In this document: piece after piece, positions 47,721 to 59,882 of the stretch | Layout: every line of letters starts with the position of its first letter | Position numbering within the stretch: the stretch's first letter is position 1 | NCBI RefSeq assembly: GCF_013426205.1 | Contig: NC_089423.1 | Coordinates: 5,828,001-5,892,000, forward strand | Source: Metarhizium brunneum | Lineage: Eukaryota > Ascomycota > Sordariomycetes > Hypocreales > Clavicipitaceae | Direction: 5' to 3' | DNA length: 64,000 nucleotides | Program-made: the position numbers and the translations under genes | The notes under the pieces: model-generated | Told to the model about the DNA's origin: nothing | The model's input: the letters and a program-made list of their open reading frames with translations, nothing else | The model's database searches: none

Positions 47721-50700
47721 GATCCTGACGACTATGGCTTCGTCTGAGCCATGATGTTCAGGAGGGCGGGGAAGAGAAGAGTGACGTTTTTTCTCTTTTG
47801 CATGATAACCAGTGAGGAGGAAATTTCCAGACAAAGTTGCTTCACAGATTGTAGCGAGATGTGAAGCAGGTCATGTCCGACACGAGTGAGGAGCCCTTGC
47901 CTCGGGATACATCAAGTCAAATTGTATCCGACGAGACAAGGGAACGAGGATTTGTCCGAGGGGTTGCAAGACAGACTAGACAGAACAGATCAGCTATTAA
48001 AGGGATATCATGCGGCTGGGCTTTTTGTTTTTCTTCTTCTGCATCATTGACGTGTTTTTATGGCATTTAGTGCTGAGCAGCGTATTATAGGATGTCTCTC
48101 TTTTACGCTTTGTGCCTCTGTGCCGAAATGTGGACGCACCATGTGATTGAAGTGACTTGTTGGATGTCTTAGCTGGACTGATAGCAACAATGGGGCTCAC
48201 CATGTCTGTCATGTCACAGGCGCTAATCAGTTGTCCCATCTGCGCCCGTTTCGCGTATCCTGCAGATACCTTTCTACGACTTTTGTGCCTTACGGCTTTG
48301 TGCTGCCCAGGAGGGTGTGACTCAACTAAAGTATCAACAGCCGTAGGTGTCTCGACTTTGCTAAGCTGCGAGTGATAGAAACTTTAGAAAAGTCCCAGAG
48401 TTTGTATTTTGTTGCCCTTTTATTCATGATCGTCTAAAGCATTTTGGGAGTGCGTTACATTCCCGAAAGATTGCAGAGCAATGCTGATGTCACGCTCGAA
48501 AGTATCCTTGGCAGCTCCTGCTAAGCCTGGCTCCTGCTTCAAGCCGCTCGACCAAGACTCGAACCCGTCACATGTGAGAAACCGCCTATGTTTTCCATCC
48601 CGAAATAATCAAACAAATCAAACCCTTCAAGCTCGCATCAAATGTATGCGACGATTTTAGCAGCGGAATTGAGCAATCTTCGTTTTAAGACAGGATCGAC
48701 GACTATTACGCGGAATGAGCCGACCCAAGCATCGCGTCAATTGCCGTATCGGTTTAGTTGGAAACCTGTGTACGCTTCATGTATTGATGATGGTGAGGCT
48801 CTGGTATCACAACCGTCCCATGTCTACGGAGATCTCCTACCGCGCGAGCCGGAGATTGCCTAGATGACAGGACCTATTTTTCCGAAGAAAAACCCCAGTC
48901 AAAAAGTCTCAGATAGGTATGTTACCAACACTTGTCAAGACTGCCGTGACTGACGGGGCCCAGATCTCCGGACATGACGCACCATGTGGGATGTTACTAC
49001 TAGTAGTACGTAGATAGGAGGCAAGAATGCGCTGCTTGTGACGAGCTTATTTCCGGGTAACCTCAGTTGCAGCCACGGCCATTAGCAGGATACATGTGCA
49101 CGTCTAGACATTCCTGTGAATTGCTCACCATCACTGGTGGTGTCAAAAGGTGTTTCGGACGACCTCGATATGCTCAGCGCTTCGCGATCAAGGCTGATGA
49201 GGAAGACGATTCCGCCTGACTACCATTTACTGGGCAGTAACAGAAGAGGGTTTGGGACTTGTGGCGCTTCACCAAGGGTGTACGCGACGAGTTATGTCAC
49301 AGGGTACGTTTCACCAGCCCAGATTTGACACCACGTAGCTTTTGCTAACAGTCGTCCCATGGTAACAGTATTATTAATATCGAGGAGTCCTCTACTCCGT
49401 ACTGAATGTTGGATCAATGCCACGAGGCCGCAGACGTGCGGGTGCGGCGTTGTCGTTTGGGATATGGGGCCATAACCCACTTTCTCAAAGCTGTGATGCT
49501 TCACCTGTTATCCACGGGGTGAAACGGGTGCTGACGTACGATGTACCAACAAACAGTACGGTGGCACCAAATGTTGCATGTGCGCTCAGCCCAATATCGA
49601 CAGTGCCTGTGCGCAAGTTCCAGGCGGGTTTGTTCACAGATTGTCGGCCATGTTTCCGGAATGAACGGCATCACTTGGGGATGAATTGCTTCACTTCAAC
49701 CTCAGATGCTGTCGTGACGACTGCGGAGCCTCAATCCCTCTTCTTCGCGATGGCAGGAATCGTGGTTCTGGGCTATAGTGGTTTAGAAGGGTTTCGAAAA
49801 TTGCACCCATCTGATCTATTACTCGGCGAACAGCCCACAACAACCTGGTCGTCGCAGGTTGATGCGCGTCCTGAACGGAAGCCCCTGGAGAGAAGCAACA
49901 ATCGATGGTACATTGCGACGCATAGATCCAACGCCAAGGTGGGCTTCCACTGATTCTGAAGAGCGCGGGCGTCCAATCACCTGCCGGCAAGTCCTGATGC
50001 TAGGCGTAGGAAGGTTTCCTAGCCGCCCACCCGAGCTTGGCTCACCGGATTTTTGGAGCCGTGTGCTCGGCCTCGTCGAACCATGGGGCCGTCGGCCAGT
50101 GCTGTTATCGTCAGCTCGACTTTGGTTTATTAGGCTTCCGTCCGCTATTTCAGAATTTGGCTCCTTGAGTGTTCTCCCCTGGCCGCCCGAGTTTTGCGAT
50201 TCCGAATGCTTTGGCAGATTTGTTTGATTCGCAAACTTTTTGAGCATTAAACATCTGAATAGTTGGTATGATCTCCCTTCCATGGTTGTCGCCGGGTGTT
50301 TCAAGCATATCCCGGTTCCTAGTATGGTACCGTGGACATGACTACCTACCTGCAACAGCCACCTTGGCTTGCCCCAATCCCATTTATTGCAAGATGCCTG
50401 CACTTTGCCCTTTCCCCTCCGGTGCCTTCAATGTTCTTCGCCAGCTTTACTCCCGCCCCCCGGCAGTCTGTGCAACCAGCTACCATGGACAAGGTGCAAC
50501 TAACATGAGCATTTAGACATGACAATTCTTTATTGCACGAGTAATACCCTGATAATCTGCTCGTCTCGACAATCGTTAATATTATTTTCCCTTGTTCCCT
50601 ATTTCAGCAGGCTCTGAAGTATACCATTCAAAACACCCAGCGTGTACAATATCTCCGTTAATCTATATGGTCAATTTGATCCTATAACCCGAGACATTGC

Positions 50701-50808
50701 TGCGTTTCGATTGGCACCGATTGCTGTATCTGATCTGAAAAGGGCGGAATATCTGTCGGCATCTGGGATATTCGAAATCTAAAGCAGAATAAGAATACGG
50801 CGACTGCA
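47721..50808. other. Gene-poor stretch of 3.1 kb
   Basis: After the Ubc4 3' region there is no confident gene. Three frames are mildly protein-like: 48642-48863 (+, 73 residues, starts MYATILAAELSNLRF), 49417-49953 (+, 178 residues, starts MPRGRRRAGAA) and, on the opposite strand overlapping it, a frame with its first ATG at about 50283 ending at 49819. The last two cannot both be real, and none shows a known domain. The right end is the NoxB promoter. Confidence 0.45.
49393..49402. repeat. TACGGAGTA element (reverse, TACTCCGTAC)
   Basis: Ten-base copy of the dispersed motif in gene-free DNA. Confidence 0.55.
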
Positions 50809-52696
50809 ATGAGCTATTACTCTGGGGTCTCTGACCGGCCTTCGGAGCGGTCGAGATGGACCCCTCTCACGAGAATGTTGCTTTCGGGCGAGATGACGCA
50901 GGAGAAACAGCAGGACCTATCGACGAGAGAAAAGTTTGATCGCTGGATGATTAATGAAGGTTACAGACGAGTGTACGTATGCCCGGAAAGAGTGGTACAC
51001 AAGGAGAGAAGGAGAAAAGGGGCGTCGATGTAGAACATATAAAGGCAGTGGTGACGGCCAACGTGAGGTTTTGCTGACATGTATTACCAGATTCGTCTTT
51101 GTCTTCATGCTCACGCACGCCCTGATATTCGCATTCGCCTCGGTTCACTACTCCATGAAGGACAGCTTGCAAGGCGCCCGAGATATTTTCGGCTTTACAT
51201 TTGTCATTGCGCGTGCGTCTGCGGTTGTTTTACACGTCGACGTCGGCATCATACTCTTTCCGGTTTGCCGAACACTGATCTCGCTCCTGCGCCAGACTCC
51301 TCTTAACGGAATTATTCAGTTCGACAAGAATATTACCTTTCACATTACGACGGCGTGGTCCATCGTCTTCTTTTCATGGGTTCACACGATAGCCCACTGG
51401 AACAACTTTGCCCAGGTTGCGGCCAAGAACAAGCTAGGCTTATACGGATGGCTTTTGGCCAACTTCGCCTCTGGACCTGGCTGGACAGGCTACGTGATGC
51501 TCATCGCGCTGATGGGCATGGTTATTACGTCTGTGGAGAAGCCACGGAGAGCAAACTATGAGCGTTTCTGGTATACTCACCACATGTTCATCCTCTTTTT
51601 CTTCTTCTGGTCCCTGCACGGTGCCTTCTGCATGATTCAACCAGATGTGGCCCCTTTCTGCACCAACATTGGCGCCTCGGCTATTGGTGTGTTCTGGCAA
51701 TATTGGATGTACTCCGGCTTCGTCTACTTGGCGGAGCGGATTGCTCGAGAGGTACGCGGTCGACACAAGACGTACATTTCAAAAGTTATACAGCACCCGA
51801 GTCAAGTGTGTGAGATCCAAATCAAGAAACAAAACACAAAAACTCGTGCTGGCCAGTACATCTTCTTCTGCTGTCCTGCTGTGTCGCTGTGGCAATATCA
51901 CCCGTTCACGCTCACCAGTGCCCCCGAGGAAGATTACATTTCGATTCATATGAGATGCCAGGGTGACTTCACGATGGCCGTCTCCAAAGCCCTCGGCTGT
52001 GAATGGGGCAGGAAGGCAGACACGAGCAAGGTTGTTGGCGTTGATAGAGACCAACACGGTGTCAACCCTGTGCTGCAAAGAGTCTTGCCGCGAGTCTACA
52101 TTGATGGACCCTTTGGATCAGCCTCGGAGGATGTTTTCAAATACGAAGTGTCTATCCTCGTTGGTGCTGGTATCGGCGTCACTCCTTTTGCTTCTATCCT
52201 CAAATCAATCTGGTACCGAATGAACTACCCGCAGAAGAAGACTCGTTTATCCAAGGTGTACTTCTTCTGGATTTGCCGTGACTTTGGCTCGTTTGAGTGG
52301 TTTCGGTCACTGCTTTTGGCGGTTGAAGCCCAGGATCTTGAACACCGCATTGAAATCCACACATATTTGACAGCCAAGATCAAGGCGGACGATGCCACAA
52401 ACATCATGATTAATGACGCCAACGCCGACAAGGACACCATCACAGGTCTGAGGAGTCCAACCAACTTTGGGCGACCAAACTGGGACATGATCTTCCGCGG
52501 CATCAGGAAATTGCACAGTCCCGGCGAGGCTGGTGTCTTTTTCTGTGGTCCCAAGGGTCTGGGCAGTTCCCTGCACGTATACTGCAACAAGTATACCGAG
52601 CCAGGGTATGTTAAACCCTCCCTCAACATTACAAAAAATGTGCTATGCTAACTCACGTGTAGGTTTTCATTTGTTTGGGGCAAAGAAAATTTCTAG
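50809..52696 (+). CDS. noxB: NADPH oxidase NoxB (Nox2)
   Basis: Three exons (50809-50972, 51091-52605, 52663-52696) give 570 residues. The N-terminal STREKFDRWMINEGYRRVFVFVFML, assembled over intron 1, is the NoxB rather than NoxA pattern. Six membrane helices hold the two bis-His heme pairs with Nox spacing: FH-x13-H near residues 139/153 and H-x12-H near 218/231. The FAD site HPFTLTSAP is near 324 and the NADPH loop GAGIGVTPFASI near 412. The last 34 bp exon supplies the invariant ending FVWGKENF with its terminal aromatic residue. The enzyme moves electrons from cytosolic NADPH across the membrane to make superoxide. Fungal NoxB depends on NoxR and Rac and is linked to ascospore germination and appressorium-type penetration. 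No EF-hand is present. Confidence 0.96.
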
Positions 52697-52862
52697 GGGA
52701 GACATCAAATATTCGTTTCGTGTTTATACCCGCATATCTGCAAGCTAATGGCATTCGCCTTCCTTGAAGCCTTCGATTCTTCTTGGTTTATTATTTTCAA
52801 AATTGCATCATGCGATATATTGGGGAAGGTTGTATAGACTTTATTACTTCTTTTTTTGAGAC

Positions 52863-52872
52863 TACGGAGTAC
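52863..52872. repeat. TACGGAGTA element
   Basis: TACGGAGTAC copy 167 bp downstream of the noxB stop, probably in or near its 3' UTR. Confidence 0.6.
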
Positions 52873-52893
52873 GTTGGCTGCAGTTGTGCCTGC

Positions 52894-52914
52894 GACGCCG
52901 GACGCCGGACGCCG
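52894..52914. repeat. Three tandem GACGCCG units
   Basis: Perfect 7 bp unit repeated three times, 20 bp after a TACGGAGTAC copy. Confidence 0.75.
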
Positions 52915-54376
52915 ACAGCATAGGAGGGCAATAGAAGAGGACGATTGGAGAGAGATAGACGGCGGAATTCGATGTGGAGGAAGGAATTCAGGTTTAGTAA
53001 TACTGAGCGAAAGGGTGCCGTAGTCTAGGTGGCCTTGATATACTCGGGGCAATGTTGGTGGTGGCTGTAGACAGAATATGACACTATTCAATATGACTTG
53101 ACGTTTCAAATTTAGATGCTGTGGCGGCCGTTGAAGTATATACTTAATGTAACGTTGATTTTGCAGGGCGTGGCGTCCCGCTGATCTCAAGCTAGCAATA
53201 CGTACATACATACATGTAGCTCTTGGCTCGGATCACTGATGAGATGGGCACCTTGGATGGTCACTCACCAATTATGCCGGCGCGTCGAAAACGCTTTACG
53301 GGATCGAGGCAGTTAAATGATGTAATTGTCGAGGTCAATGAACTGCCCTAGGTCAAGGCTAGGGTAGGCTAGGTTTCTGCCAAAGCGCAACACAAAACCA
53401 GGGTCCAGCTGGGCTAGTCCGTAGTGTTCATACGAACTGTAGCGACCCGTTGCGCAACATGGTTCGGTGTGCTAGTAGTGTCTGCAATACGTTGTTGTGG
53501 TTGGCAGGGGTTCATGGCGTCGAGGCTGGGGCAGTGCAATCTGACGCCATGGTTAAGAATAGAAGTCGACTCAATGCAGGTTCAAGAACGCAGAATTTCG
53601 TGGCGGGTGTTTTTACTTTATGGAGGGTGTTTAACTTCCGGCGTTCTCATGGCTGGATTCCGGAATAATGTCGACATGAAATTGGTGCCGAGTCCTGTGT
53701 CGCGGCTCGGGTGAGATGAGCATCGAGGGCCGAGGACAATGGTTTGTGTTGGGTTCGCCACAATTGTGATTCGGCGCACGTGGAGATGGACGGGCGGAAC
53801 ACGGGGATCACGTCGGTGGTCTGAAGGTTTTTTTTTCTAGTCCTGTGTTTTTAAAGGGCATCTGGAGCAATGCGCAAGTTCCTCATGTACGAGGTTACAT
53901 GTACCTAGGGCGCGGCCAGATTTAGCTCTGTGTTTAGGTGTTTAGGATCGACGCCAATCACGCACCGGTTGGCGCTTGGGCTCAACTGGGCATTGTCCGT
54001 CAGGTGCACCGACGCCCCCCTCCCTCTGCCCTCATGCCTTGTCGAACGTGCCGACGTCCAACTGCCACCAGCTGCTGCGGGCGGAATTCAAAACCTCGTA
54101 TTGGCAGGCTCCTGGGCCATGGCTGCCTGCGCCACAGCAAAAGGGGGGGGGCCTGGCTCCGCTACACCAAAAGAGTGAGCGTGGTTCGCGATGCATGTTT
54201 TGGCCGTGATGGCATCAGGGTTTTGACGCATTCTTGCGCGCGCCAGCGCCATTGCCTTGTCCGAGGTGGCATCACATCCATCACCATCTTTTGCGCTTTT
54301 ACATGTCTGACAGATGCGGGTGTGCCGTGCTTGTGGCGGTGGTGACACTATCATCTGGTGGCAGACCGTTGATTGC

Positions 54377-54393
54377 TACGGAGTACGGAGTAC
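54377..54393. repeat. TACGGAGTA element, tandem double copy
   Basis: Reads TACGGAGTACGGAGTAC, identical to the copy at 12049-12065. Confidence 0.7.
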
Positions 54394-55750
54394 GTTTTTG
54401 TTATTTTTCACAGAGACACCGGTAAACACGGTGAGACATTTAGTGGCGGGCTCTGGTACTTTGTACTGTTGTGCTGCATGTGCTCTGGACAATCGTGATG
54501 ATTCCAGTGATGCAGCCGCTTCAAAGAACGCCCAAGTCTTCGTTTGTATCCGAGTGCTTTATTTTTCTTCCATTTCTCCCTTTGCTTGGTTTCTTCTTCC
54601 TCCTCATTTCTTTGCTTTGTAGGGTTTGTTTTTCTCTTTCCGATGGACACACAGACGTCGGGACAAGTGGAGATGGTGCCTGTAACTGCCATTACAGAGA
54701 CAATTAGACGAGGCAGGACAAAGTACAAGAGACCTTTGGTATTGGAATAGTGGCGTTCTGCCTGGATGTACTACTGAGATACTATTTGTAGTGGTAACTT
54801 AAGGCGGCATACTAATAATCGTGGTGTCTTCGTACCGGGTACACGGTTGACGACGGAGTGCAGCGATTCCATTGGCTGCGCTTGACTGCGGTGCCATTCA
54901 CTTGGGTCCATGGTACTTGTGAATACTCGTTCCCGTAGATCAATACTAGTGAATGCTGCGAGTGCCTCTGGCTCGCGCCTAGCGTCTACTGGTCTCCGGT
55001 GCGTCCGTCCCACCAACGGAACCGCCTGTACGCAGTCAAGTGCTCTTTTAGTTCCCGCAGCAGGACGCTGCAAGTTGATGTGTCCGCCGCCTGGTCCTTT
55101 GTCATTTTGGCACCAGTTGACAGTTGTCTCTCCACTCCGAGTGAGTAGCGAGCAACTCCGCAGGCCAGTTCCTTCTCTGTTCGGTCGGCTTCGTCATCCT
55201 TTTCCTTCCCATCTTTACGTTGCCATCCTTCCTTATTACCCTCTTGATCCCTCCCTCTCGTTTCAGTACCCCAACTATTGTCCATTCGGCATCTGCGTCT
55301 TCTCTCTCTTTTTTTTTTTGTTTGCCTTAATTTATAGTTCTCCCGGCCTCGCCATAGCCGGGTTTTCCCATCCGTGTTTTTTATTTATTTATGTTTTTTG
55401 CCGATCGGGCTGAGCTGCAATTGACTACCCACGGTCCACCATCATTCGCGAAGGCCCCTTTCCTCTTGCCACCAGAACTCGCCGCGACATCCAGCATATC
55501 AAACAAGTCGATTGTGGGCGATATACGTAGACGAGATAATTCCTTATCGCTCGTGTTCCACTCCTTATTTGTTTGAGAGTGACGATTGTCGAACCGATTA
55601 AAATATCCACGACTTTCGAACGGTTCTCCCGACGCTGACGGTCCTGGCTCTGAGCCAATAAACTTTTGCTTAGCTTCGAACCGGATTGCTCTCCCGCACG
55701 CAGTGCTATCCTGTCATTGTTTTTGAGCGGCATCGAATAAATTTCTCGGC

Positions 55751-57238
55751 ATGCGTCTCTCATGGGGACTCGTCCTGGGTCTGGCCCTCGGCGCCAGCGC
55801 AGGTCGAATTGCTCCTCGCCAGAATGACGCGAGTACTACTGGACCATCTCCGGCAGCATCGTCAATAGGCGGCGGTAGTGAACCAACCACCCCCACCAGC
55901 ACCAGCACCAGCAGCAGTAGTAGCAGCAGCAGTATCAGCACCTCCTCCTCTTCAGCTGGCGGCGGTGACACCACTGTTTTTGTAACTGCTACCGTTACCA
56001 GTGCAGGCGGTGGCAGCACCGTCAGCGAGACCACTACTGTTACTGCTAGTTCTGTCACAACCGTTACCATCACGACGACGGACATTGCTACTACGACCAT
56101 CACTATGACCGATGGTGAAACCTCTACCAGGACGGTCTTTGTTACATCTACGCAAACTGTCAACATGAAGCGCCGCAGCGTAGGGAACGTTTTGCAATTT
56201 TACGGCAATGGACCTGCTCATGTTGACGCCCAGCCTACTGCTGCTACCACTGCCACCGGCATACCGAGCAGAGACCTGAGTCCGGAGAGAATTGGAATCG
56301 AGAAGCGTGCTGTCGTCACTTCTACAGTTACCGTGACCGTCGGTGGTGGAGGTAGCGCTACAACTGTTACCCAGACCGTCACTAAGAATGTCAGGTCTAC
56401 CACGACTACCGTTGTTCATACGACATCCTTAATTACTGAGACCTTCCAAGCCAACGCTAAGACGACCGTCACAGTAACCAGCACTATTGTCACCAAACTT
56501 ACTGTTGTCTCTACTGGTGTTGTTGAGTCAACTTCTACCCCCACCAGCAGCCCAAATCCCCCCAACAACAACGACAATAATGGCGGACTCTCCACCGGTG
56601 CCAAAGCCGGTATTGGTGTCGGAGCTGGTGTCGCTGGCCTGGCCATCATCGGCGCTCTTCTATGGTTCTTCACCAGACGTCGCCGTAGTCCCAAGCCTGA
56701 TCCGGATGATTTGCTTGGACCTTCCTCTGAGGTTCCCGTTGGCGTTGGCGGTGGCGGCTCACGTCCCATGTCTGAAGGATTAGCGTCTACCCCAGGTTCT
56801 GTCCCTCGCCGAAGTCCAGTTCTGCCCAATGTTCAGCCCGAGGGTTATCGTGGAACAGCCAAGGGAGATGGCCGTGCCGGATACGCCAAACCTGAACCGT
56901 ACGGCGCGGCATATGCCCCTACCCGATCCACCACTAACAGCTCATACCCCCCTCGGAGCGGCACTCTGTCTCCCGGCGACCAACTGCCACGACATCCCAC
57001 CCCTGATACAACAACGATGGCTTCAGTAAGCCCTCTCTCAGCCAGACCACAAACAGCTGAACTGGGCAACGATGGAGCTGGTGCTAGATGGCACACGAGT
57101 GAGGCTGCCGAGATGGCCTCGGACAATCCGGCCGCCGCCAAGTGGCACAGTGATAACGCTCATGAGATTGACAGCCATGCTGTCATGAGCCACCAGAGCG
57201 GGCCTGTGTATGAGATGCCAACGGAACACTTCAAATAG
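55751..57238 (+). CDS. Mucin-like single-pass membrane protein (Mid2/Wsc-like sensor)
   Basis: A single exon of 495 residues. MRLSWGLVLGLALGASAG is a signal peptide. The ectodomain to about residue 284 is almost entirely Ser/Thr with poly-Ser at 50-70, so heavy O-mannosylation is expected. Two similar Thr-Val-rich blocks, about 70-135 and 190-255, suggest an internal duplication, each with a Gly-rich break (AGGGST; GGGGSATT). KRR near 139 and EKR near 184 are Kex2-like dibasic sites between the blocks. A transmembrane helix lies at about 286-308 (GIGVGAGVAGLAIIGALLWFF), stopped by TRRRR. A cytosolic tail of 180 residues rich in Pro, Ser and Gly follows. The build matches cell-wall stress sensors, but no WSC or CFEM Cys pattern is present, so the precise role is unproven. 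Confidence 0.82.
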   Translation: MRLSWGLVLGLALGASAGRIAPRQNDASTTGPSPAASSIGGGSEPTTPTSTSTSSSSSSSSISTSSSSAGGGDTTVFVTATVTSAGGGSTVSETTTVTASSVTTVTITTTDIATTTITMTDGETSTRTVFVTSTQTVNMKRRSVGNVLQFYGNGPAHVDAQPTAATTATGIPSRDLSPERIGIEKRAVVTSTVTVTVGGGGSATTVTQTVTKNVRSTTTTVVHTTSLITETFQANAKTTVTVTSTIVTKLTVVSTGVVESTSTPTSSPNPPNNNDNNGGLSTGAKAGIGVGAGVAGLAIIGALLWFFTRRRRSPKPDPDDLLGPSSEVPVGVGGGGSRPMSEGLASTPGSVPRRSPVLPNVQPEGYRGTAKGDGRAGYAKPEPYGAAYAPTRSTTNSSYPPRSGTLSPGDQLPRHPTPDTTTMASVSPLSARPQTAELGNDGAGARWHTSEAAEMASDNPAAAKWHSDNAHEIDSHAVMSHQSGPVYEMPTEHFK

Positions 57239-58013
57239 ATGCCCCACAAATGAATGTTTGAAATCAAAAATTGTACGGAATTTTGAGGCTTCGGAAATCT
57301 TTCCCAAGGACACAGACATACCTGGGCATGCATAGAAGAAAGCCATGGATTAAGTGTGACATAGGCAAAGCATGATGGCATATACTCTGGGACGAAATGA
57401 GAAGACGCATCGCGACAGGTGGAAAGAGAATTAGCAGGGGGCGAGTGTGTCGAATAATATTGTAGTCTTTGTATATATAACTTTTGCGCAGTACTCCCAA
57501 ACATGAGGTATCGAAAGGTACCGGTCGATTACCCAAGTGGACTGTTCCAGAAGCGTGGACGAGAATGAGTCGGGGGACTGTATATCGAGGCATGAGTGAT
57601 TGGACAGCGTGAGCTGTATTGGTGTAAAAAAAAAAAGTCTAGTTCATCGGCTCCAGGAAGCCTTGTGATAATGGATGTGGCGTGTTGTCCATCTGGTCCA
57701 TTCGGCCGATAAACTCCGGTATCGGGTGGGGGCAATGGATAATTTTCTGACTCCAAGGCTGCATTGCATGACTTTTATCCCCGTGCAGAATGAGAAATGT
57801 GTGCAGCAGTTTTCGTCTTATTGTCTCGGGATGGGACACACGGCTTAGGACACACAGCTCTTTGCGACGCAGGCAGGCCATTGATCACACGAAACGTATG
57901 AGTTGTGCCAGTCGGCTGTGAGCCTGTGACTGAGCAAACGCCGACCGCCAAAGGTCGCAAACTTTGTGCACAATTGCCTCATTGCGCAACGACAGACTGC
58001 CAAACTGACCGAG
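57239..58013. other. Intergenic, 0.78 kb
   Basis: The 3' region of the mucin-like gene and promoter of the next transporter. A 12-A run sits at 57628-57640. No gene seen. Confidence 0.55.
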
Positions 58014-59882
58014 ATGGGATTGCCTGAAGAGCGTTCCGGGAACGATAGTTCCAGCGACGGTGCGCCTCTCGGCAGGAGGGCCACGATGGAAGATTTGGCC
58101 AGCGCGAGTCGGGGTGTCGATGAGAGGAAGTTGGTCCGCAAGCTGGACTTGTATCTCATCCCGCTCATCATGGGCATCTACCTATTCAGTTTCGTGGACA
58201 GGTTTGTCCCCTGCCCCCCTTTTCCCTTCTCCAACGGGCTCCTCTGGTGGCTAAGCAGAAAGGAAACAGAGTCAACCTCGGCAACGCTCGCCTCTACGGG
58301 CTCGAGGAGGACCTCGGCCTCAGCACGTCGCAGTTCCAGGTGGCCATATCCATCTTCTTCGTGACGTACATGGTGTTCGAGGTGCCGTCGAACCTGGTGC
58401 TCAAGCTCTTCACGCCGCGGCGCTGGATCGCCTTCATCACGGTGTCGTGGGGGCTCGTCGCGACGCTCATGGGCCTCGTCACGTCCTACGGCAGCCTGCT
58501 CGCGTGCCGGCTGCTCCTGGGCGCCGTGGAGGCGGGCCTCTTCCCCGGGCTCAACATCTACCTGACCTTCTTCTACACGCGGAACGAGCTCGCCCTGCGC
58601 GTGGGGTACCTGTTTGTCAGTGCGGCGGCGGCGGGCGCGCTGGGCGGCCTGCTCGCCTACGGCATCGGGCACATGGACGGCGTGCAGGGCCTCGGCGGGT
58701 GGCGGTGGATCCTGATACTCGAGGGCATCCCGAGCGTCGTCCTGGGCGTGGTGACGTACTTTGTGCTGCCGAACGATGCTGAGACGGCGTGGTTCCTGGA
58801 CGACGCTGAGAAGGCGCTCATGGAGATCAGGAGGAGGAGGGAGTATGGGAGCACCAAGGGCGGCGGCGGCATCGAGAAGAGGGATGTGCTGAGGGCTGTG
58901 ACGGACTGGAAGGCCTGGGCTTTTTACGTTGCGCAGTTTGGGGTTGATACTATGCTTTACGGTGAGATTTCTTGCCCCCTGCCCCCTTCCCAACCCCTTT
59001 TTTGGCCCAGCTTGTTTTTGATTGTCTTTTTTTCTTCTTCTCCTTGGTAACTGTTTGGCATTCCGGCTTTGCTAATGCGTAGCCCAGGCTTTTCTACCTT
59101 CTTGCCGACAATCATCCAGGCGCTGGGGACGTGGACGACGGCGCAGGTCCAACTCCTTACTATACCGTGTTACTTTCTCGGCGCGGCGGCTTACATGGGC
59201 ACGGCATTCTTGTCGGACCGTATGCAGATGAGGGGTCTATTTTGTGTCATTTTCGGCTCCATCAGCGTGGTCGGCTACGGAGTGCTGCTGGCGGACGTGG
59301 CGACTAGTGTGCATTATTTTGCGTGTTTCCTGGTGGCGGGCGGGTTGTATGTTGTTGTCGGGCTGCCGTTGGCGTGGGTAAGTTTTTTGTGTTTCTTTCT
59401 TTTTCCCGTCGGTCTCGCGGACATCTGGCTGAGAAGTATGCTGACGACTTAGTTGCCAAACAACTCGCCGCGGTACGGCAAGAGAGCAACGTCGACGGGA
59501 TTGCAGCTTACGTTTGGCAATGCCGCCGGCGTCATGTCTGCTTTTATTTAGTAAGTCTCTGGCTGCTTGGCAACCCCCTCCCTCACTCTTTTTCTTCAAC
59601 GCGTATTTATTTGGTATTACTCTTTTGGGATGTTGGCGAGCGTGGTCATGCTGACGTTTTACAAGCCCCAAGCCCGATGCCCCGAGATATATTCGCGGTC
59701 ATGCTGTCTGCCTGAGTATGGTGGGCATGGGCACGGCGATTTACGGGTTTCTGTGGTTTTGGTACTGGCGGCAGAATAAGAGGCGGGAGGCCGGTGTGAT
59801 AGAGGAGAAGTTTCGGGATATGGAGGAGGAGGAGTTGATGGAGCTGGGGGATGATAGCCCGCGGTTTAGGTATATGATATGA
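58014..59882 (+). CDS. MFS transporter, Dal5 (allantoate permease) family
   Basis: Five exons (58014-58201, 58270-58961, 59088-59377, 59453-59550, 59666-59882) give 494 residues. Family features: DERKLVRKLDLYLIPLIMGIYLFSFVDRVNLGNARLYGLEEDLGLS (joined over intron 1), the VPSNLVLK stretch, RLLLGAVEAGLFPGLNIYLTFFYTRNELALRVGYLF, GGWRWILILEGI, and late ARYI/RGHAV text. Twelve helices are expected in the plasma membrane. Members carry anions such as allantoate, nicotinate, pantothenate or biotin precursors; which one is not readable. Exons 1-3 have a high-GC third position, unlike the first 57 kb of the window. The last intron (115 bp) ends in AAG rather than YAG, yet this join gives FIYPKPDAPRYIRGHAV, the expected family text. 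The acidic tail MEEEELMELGDD follows. Confidence 0.9.

Larger units (their letters stand above)
52697..55750. other. Gene-poor stretch of 3 kb
   Basis: No gene supported. It contains three tandem GACGCCG units (52894-52914), two TACGGAGTA elements, a G run at 54146-54153, and from about 55140 a long pyrimidine-rich tract with T runs (55309-55319) that is probably promoter and leader of the mucin-like gene. Short frames on both strands look random. Confidence 0.5.

Noticed and set aside
48541..48600. tRNA-like string (GACTCGAACCCGTCA)
   Set aside because: It resembles a T-loop on the minus strand, but the stem does not pair and no matching acceptor or anticodon arm is present.
55714..56166. 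Minus-strand Val/Leu-rich frame opposite the mucin-like gene
   Set aside because: Antisense of Ser/Thr codon repeats gives long open Val/Leu frames; it has no independent start context.
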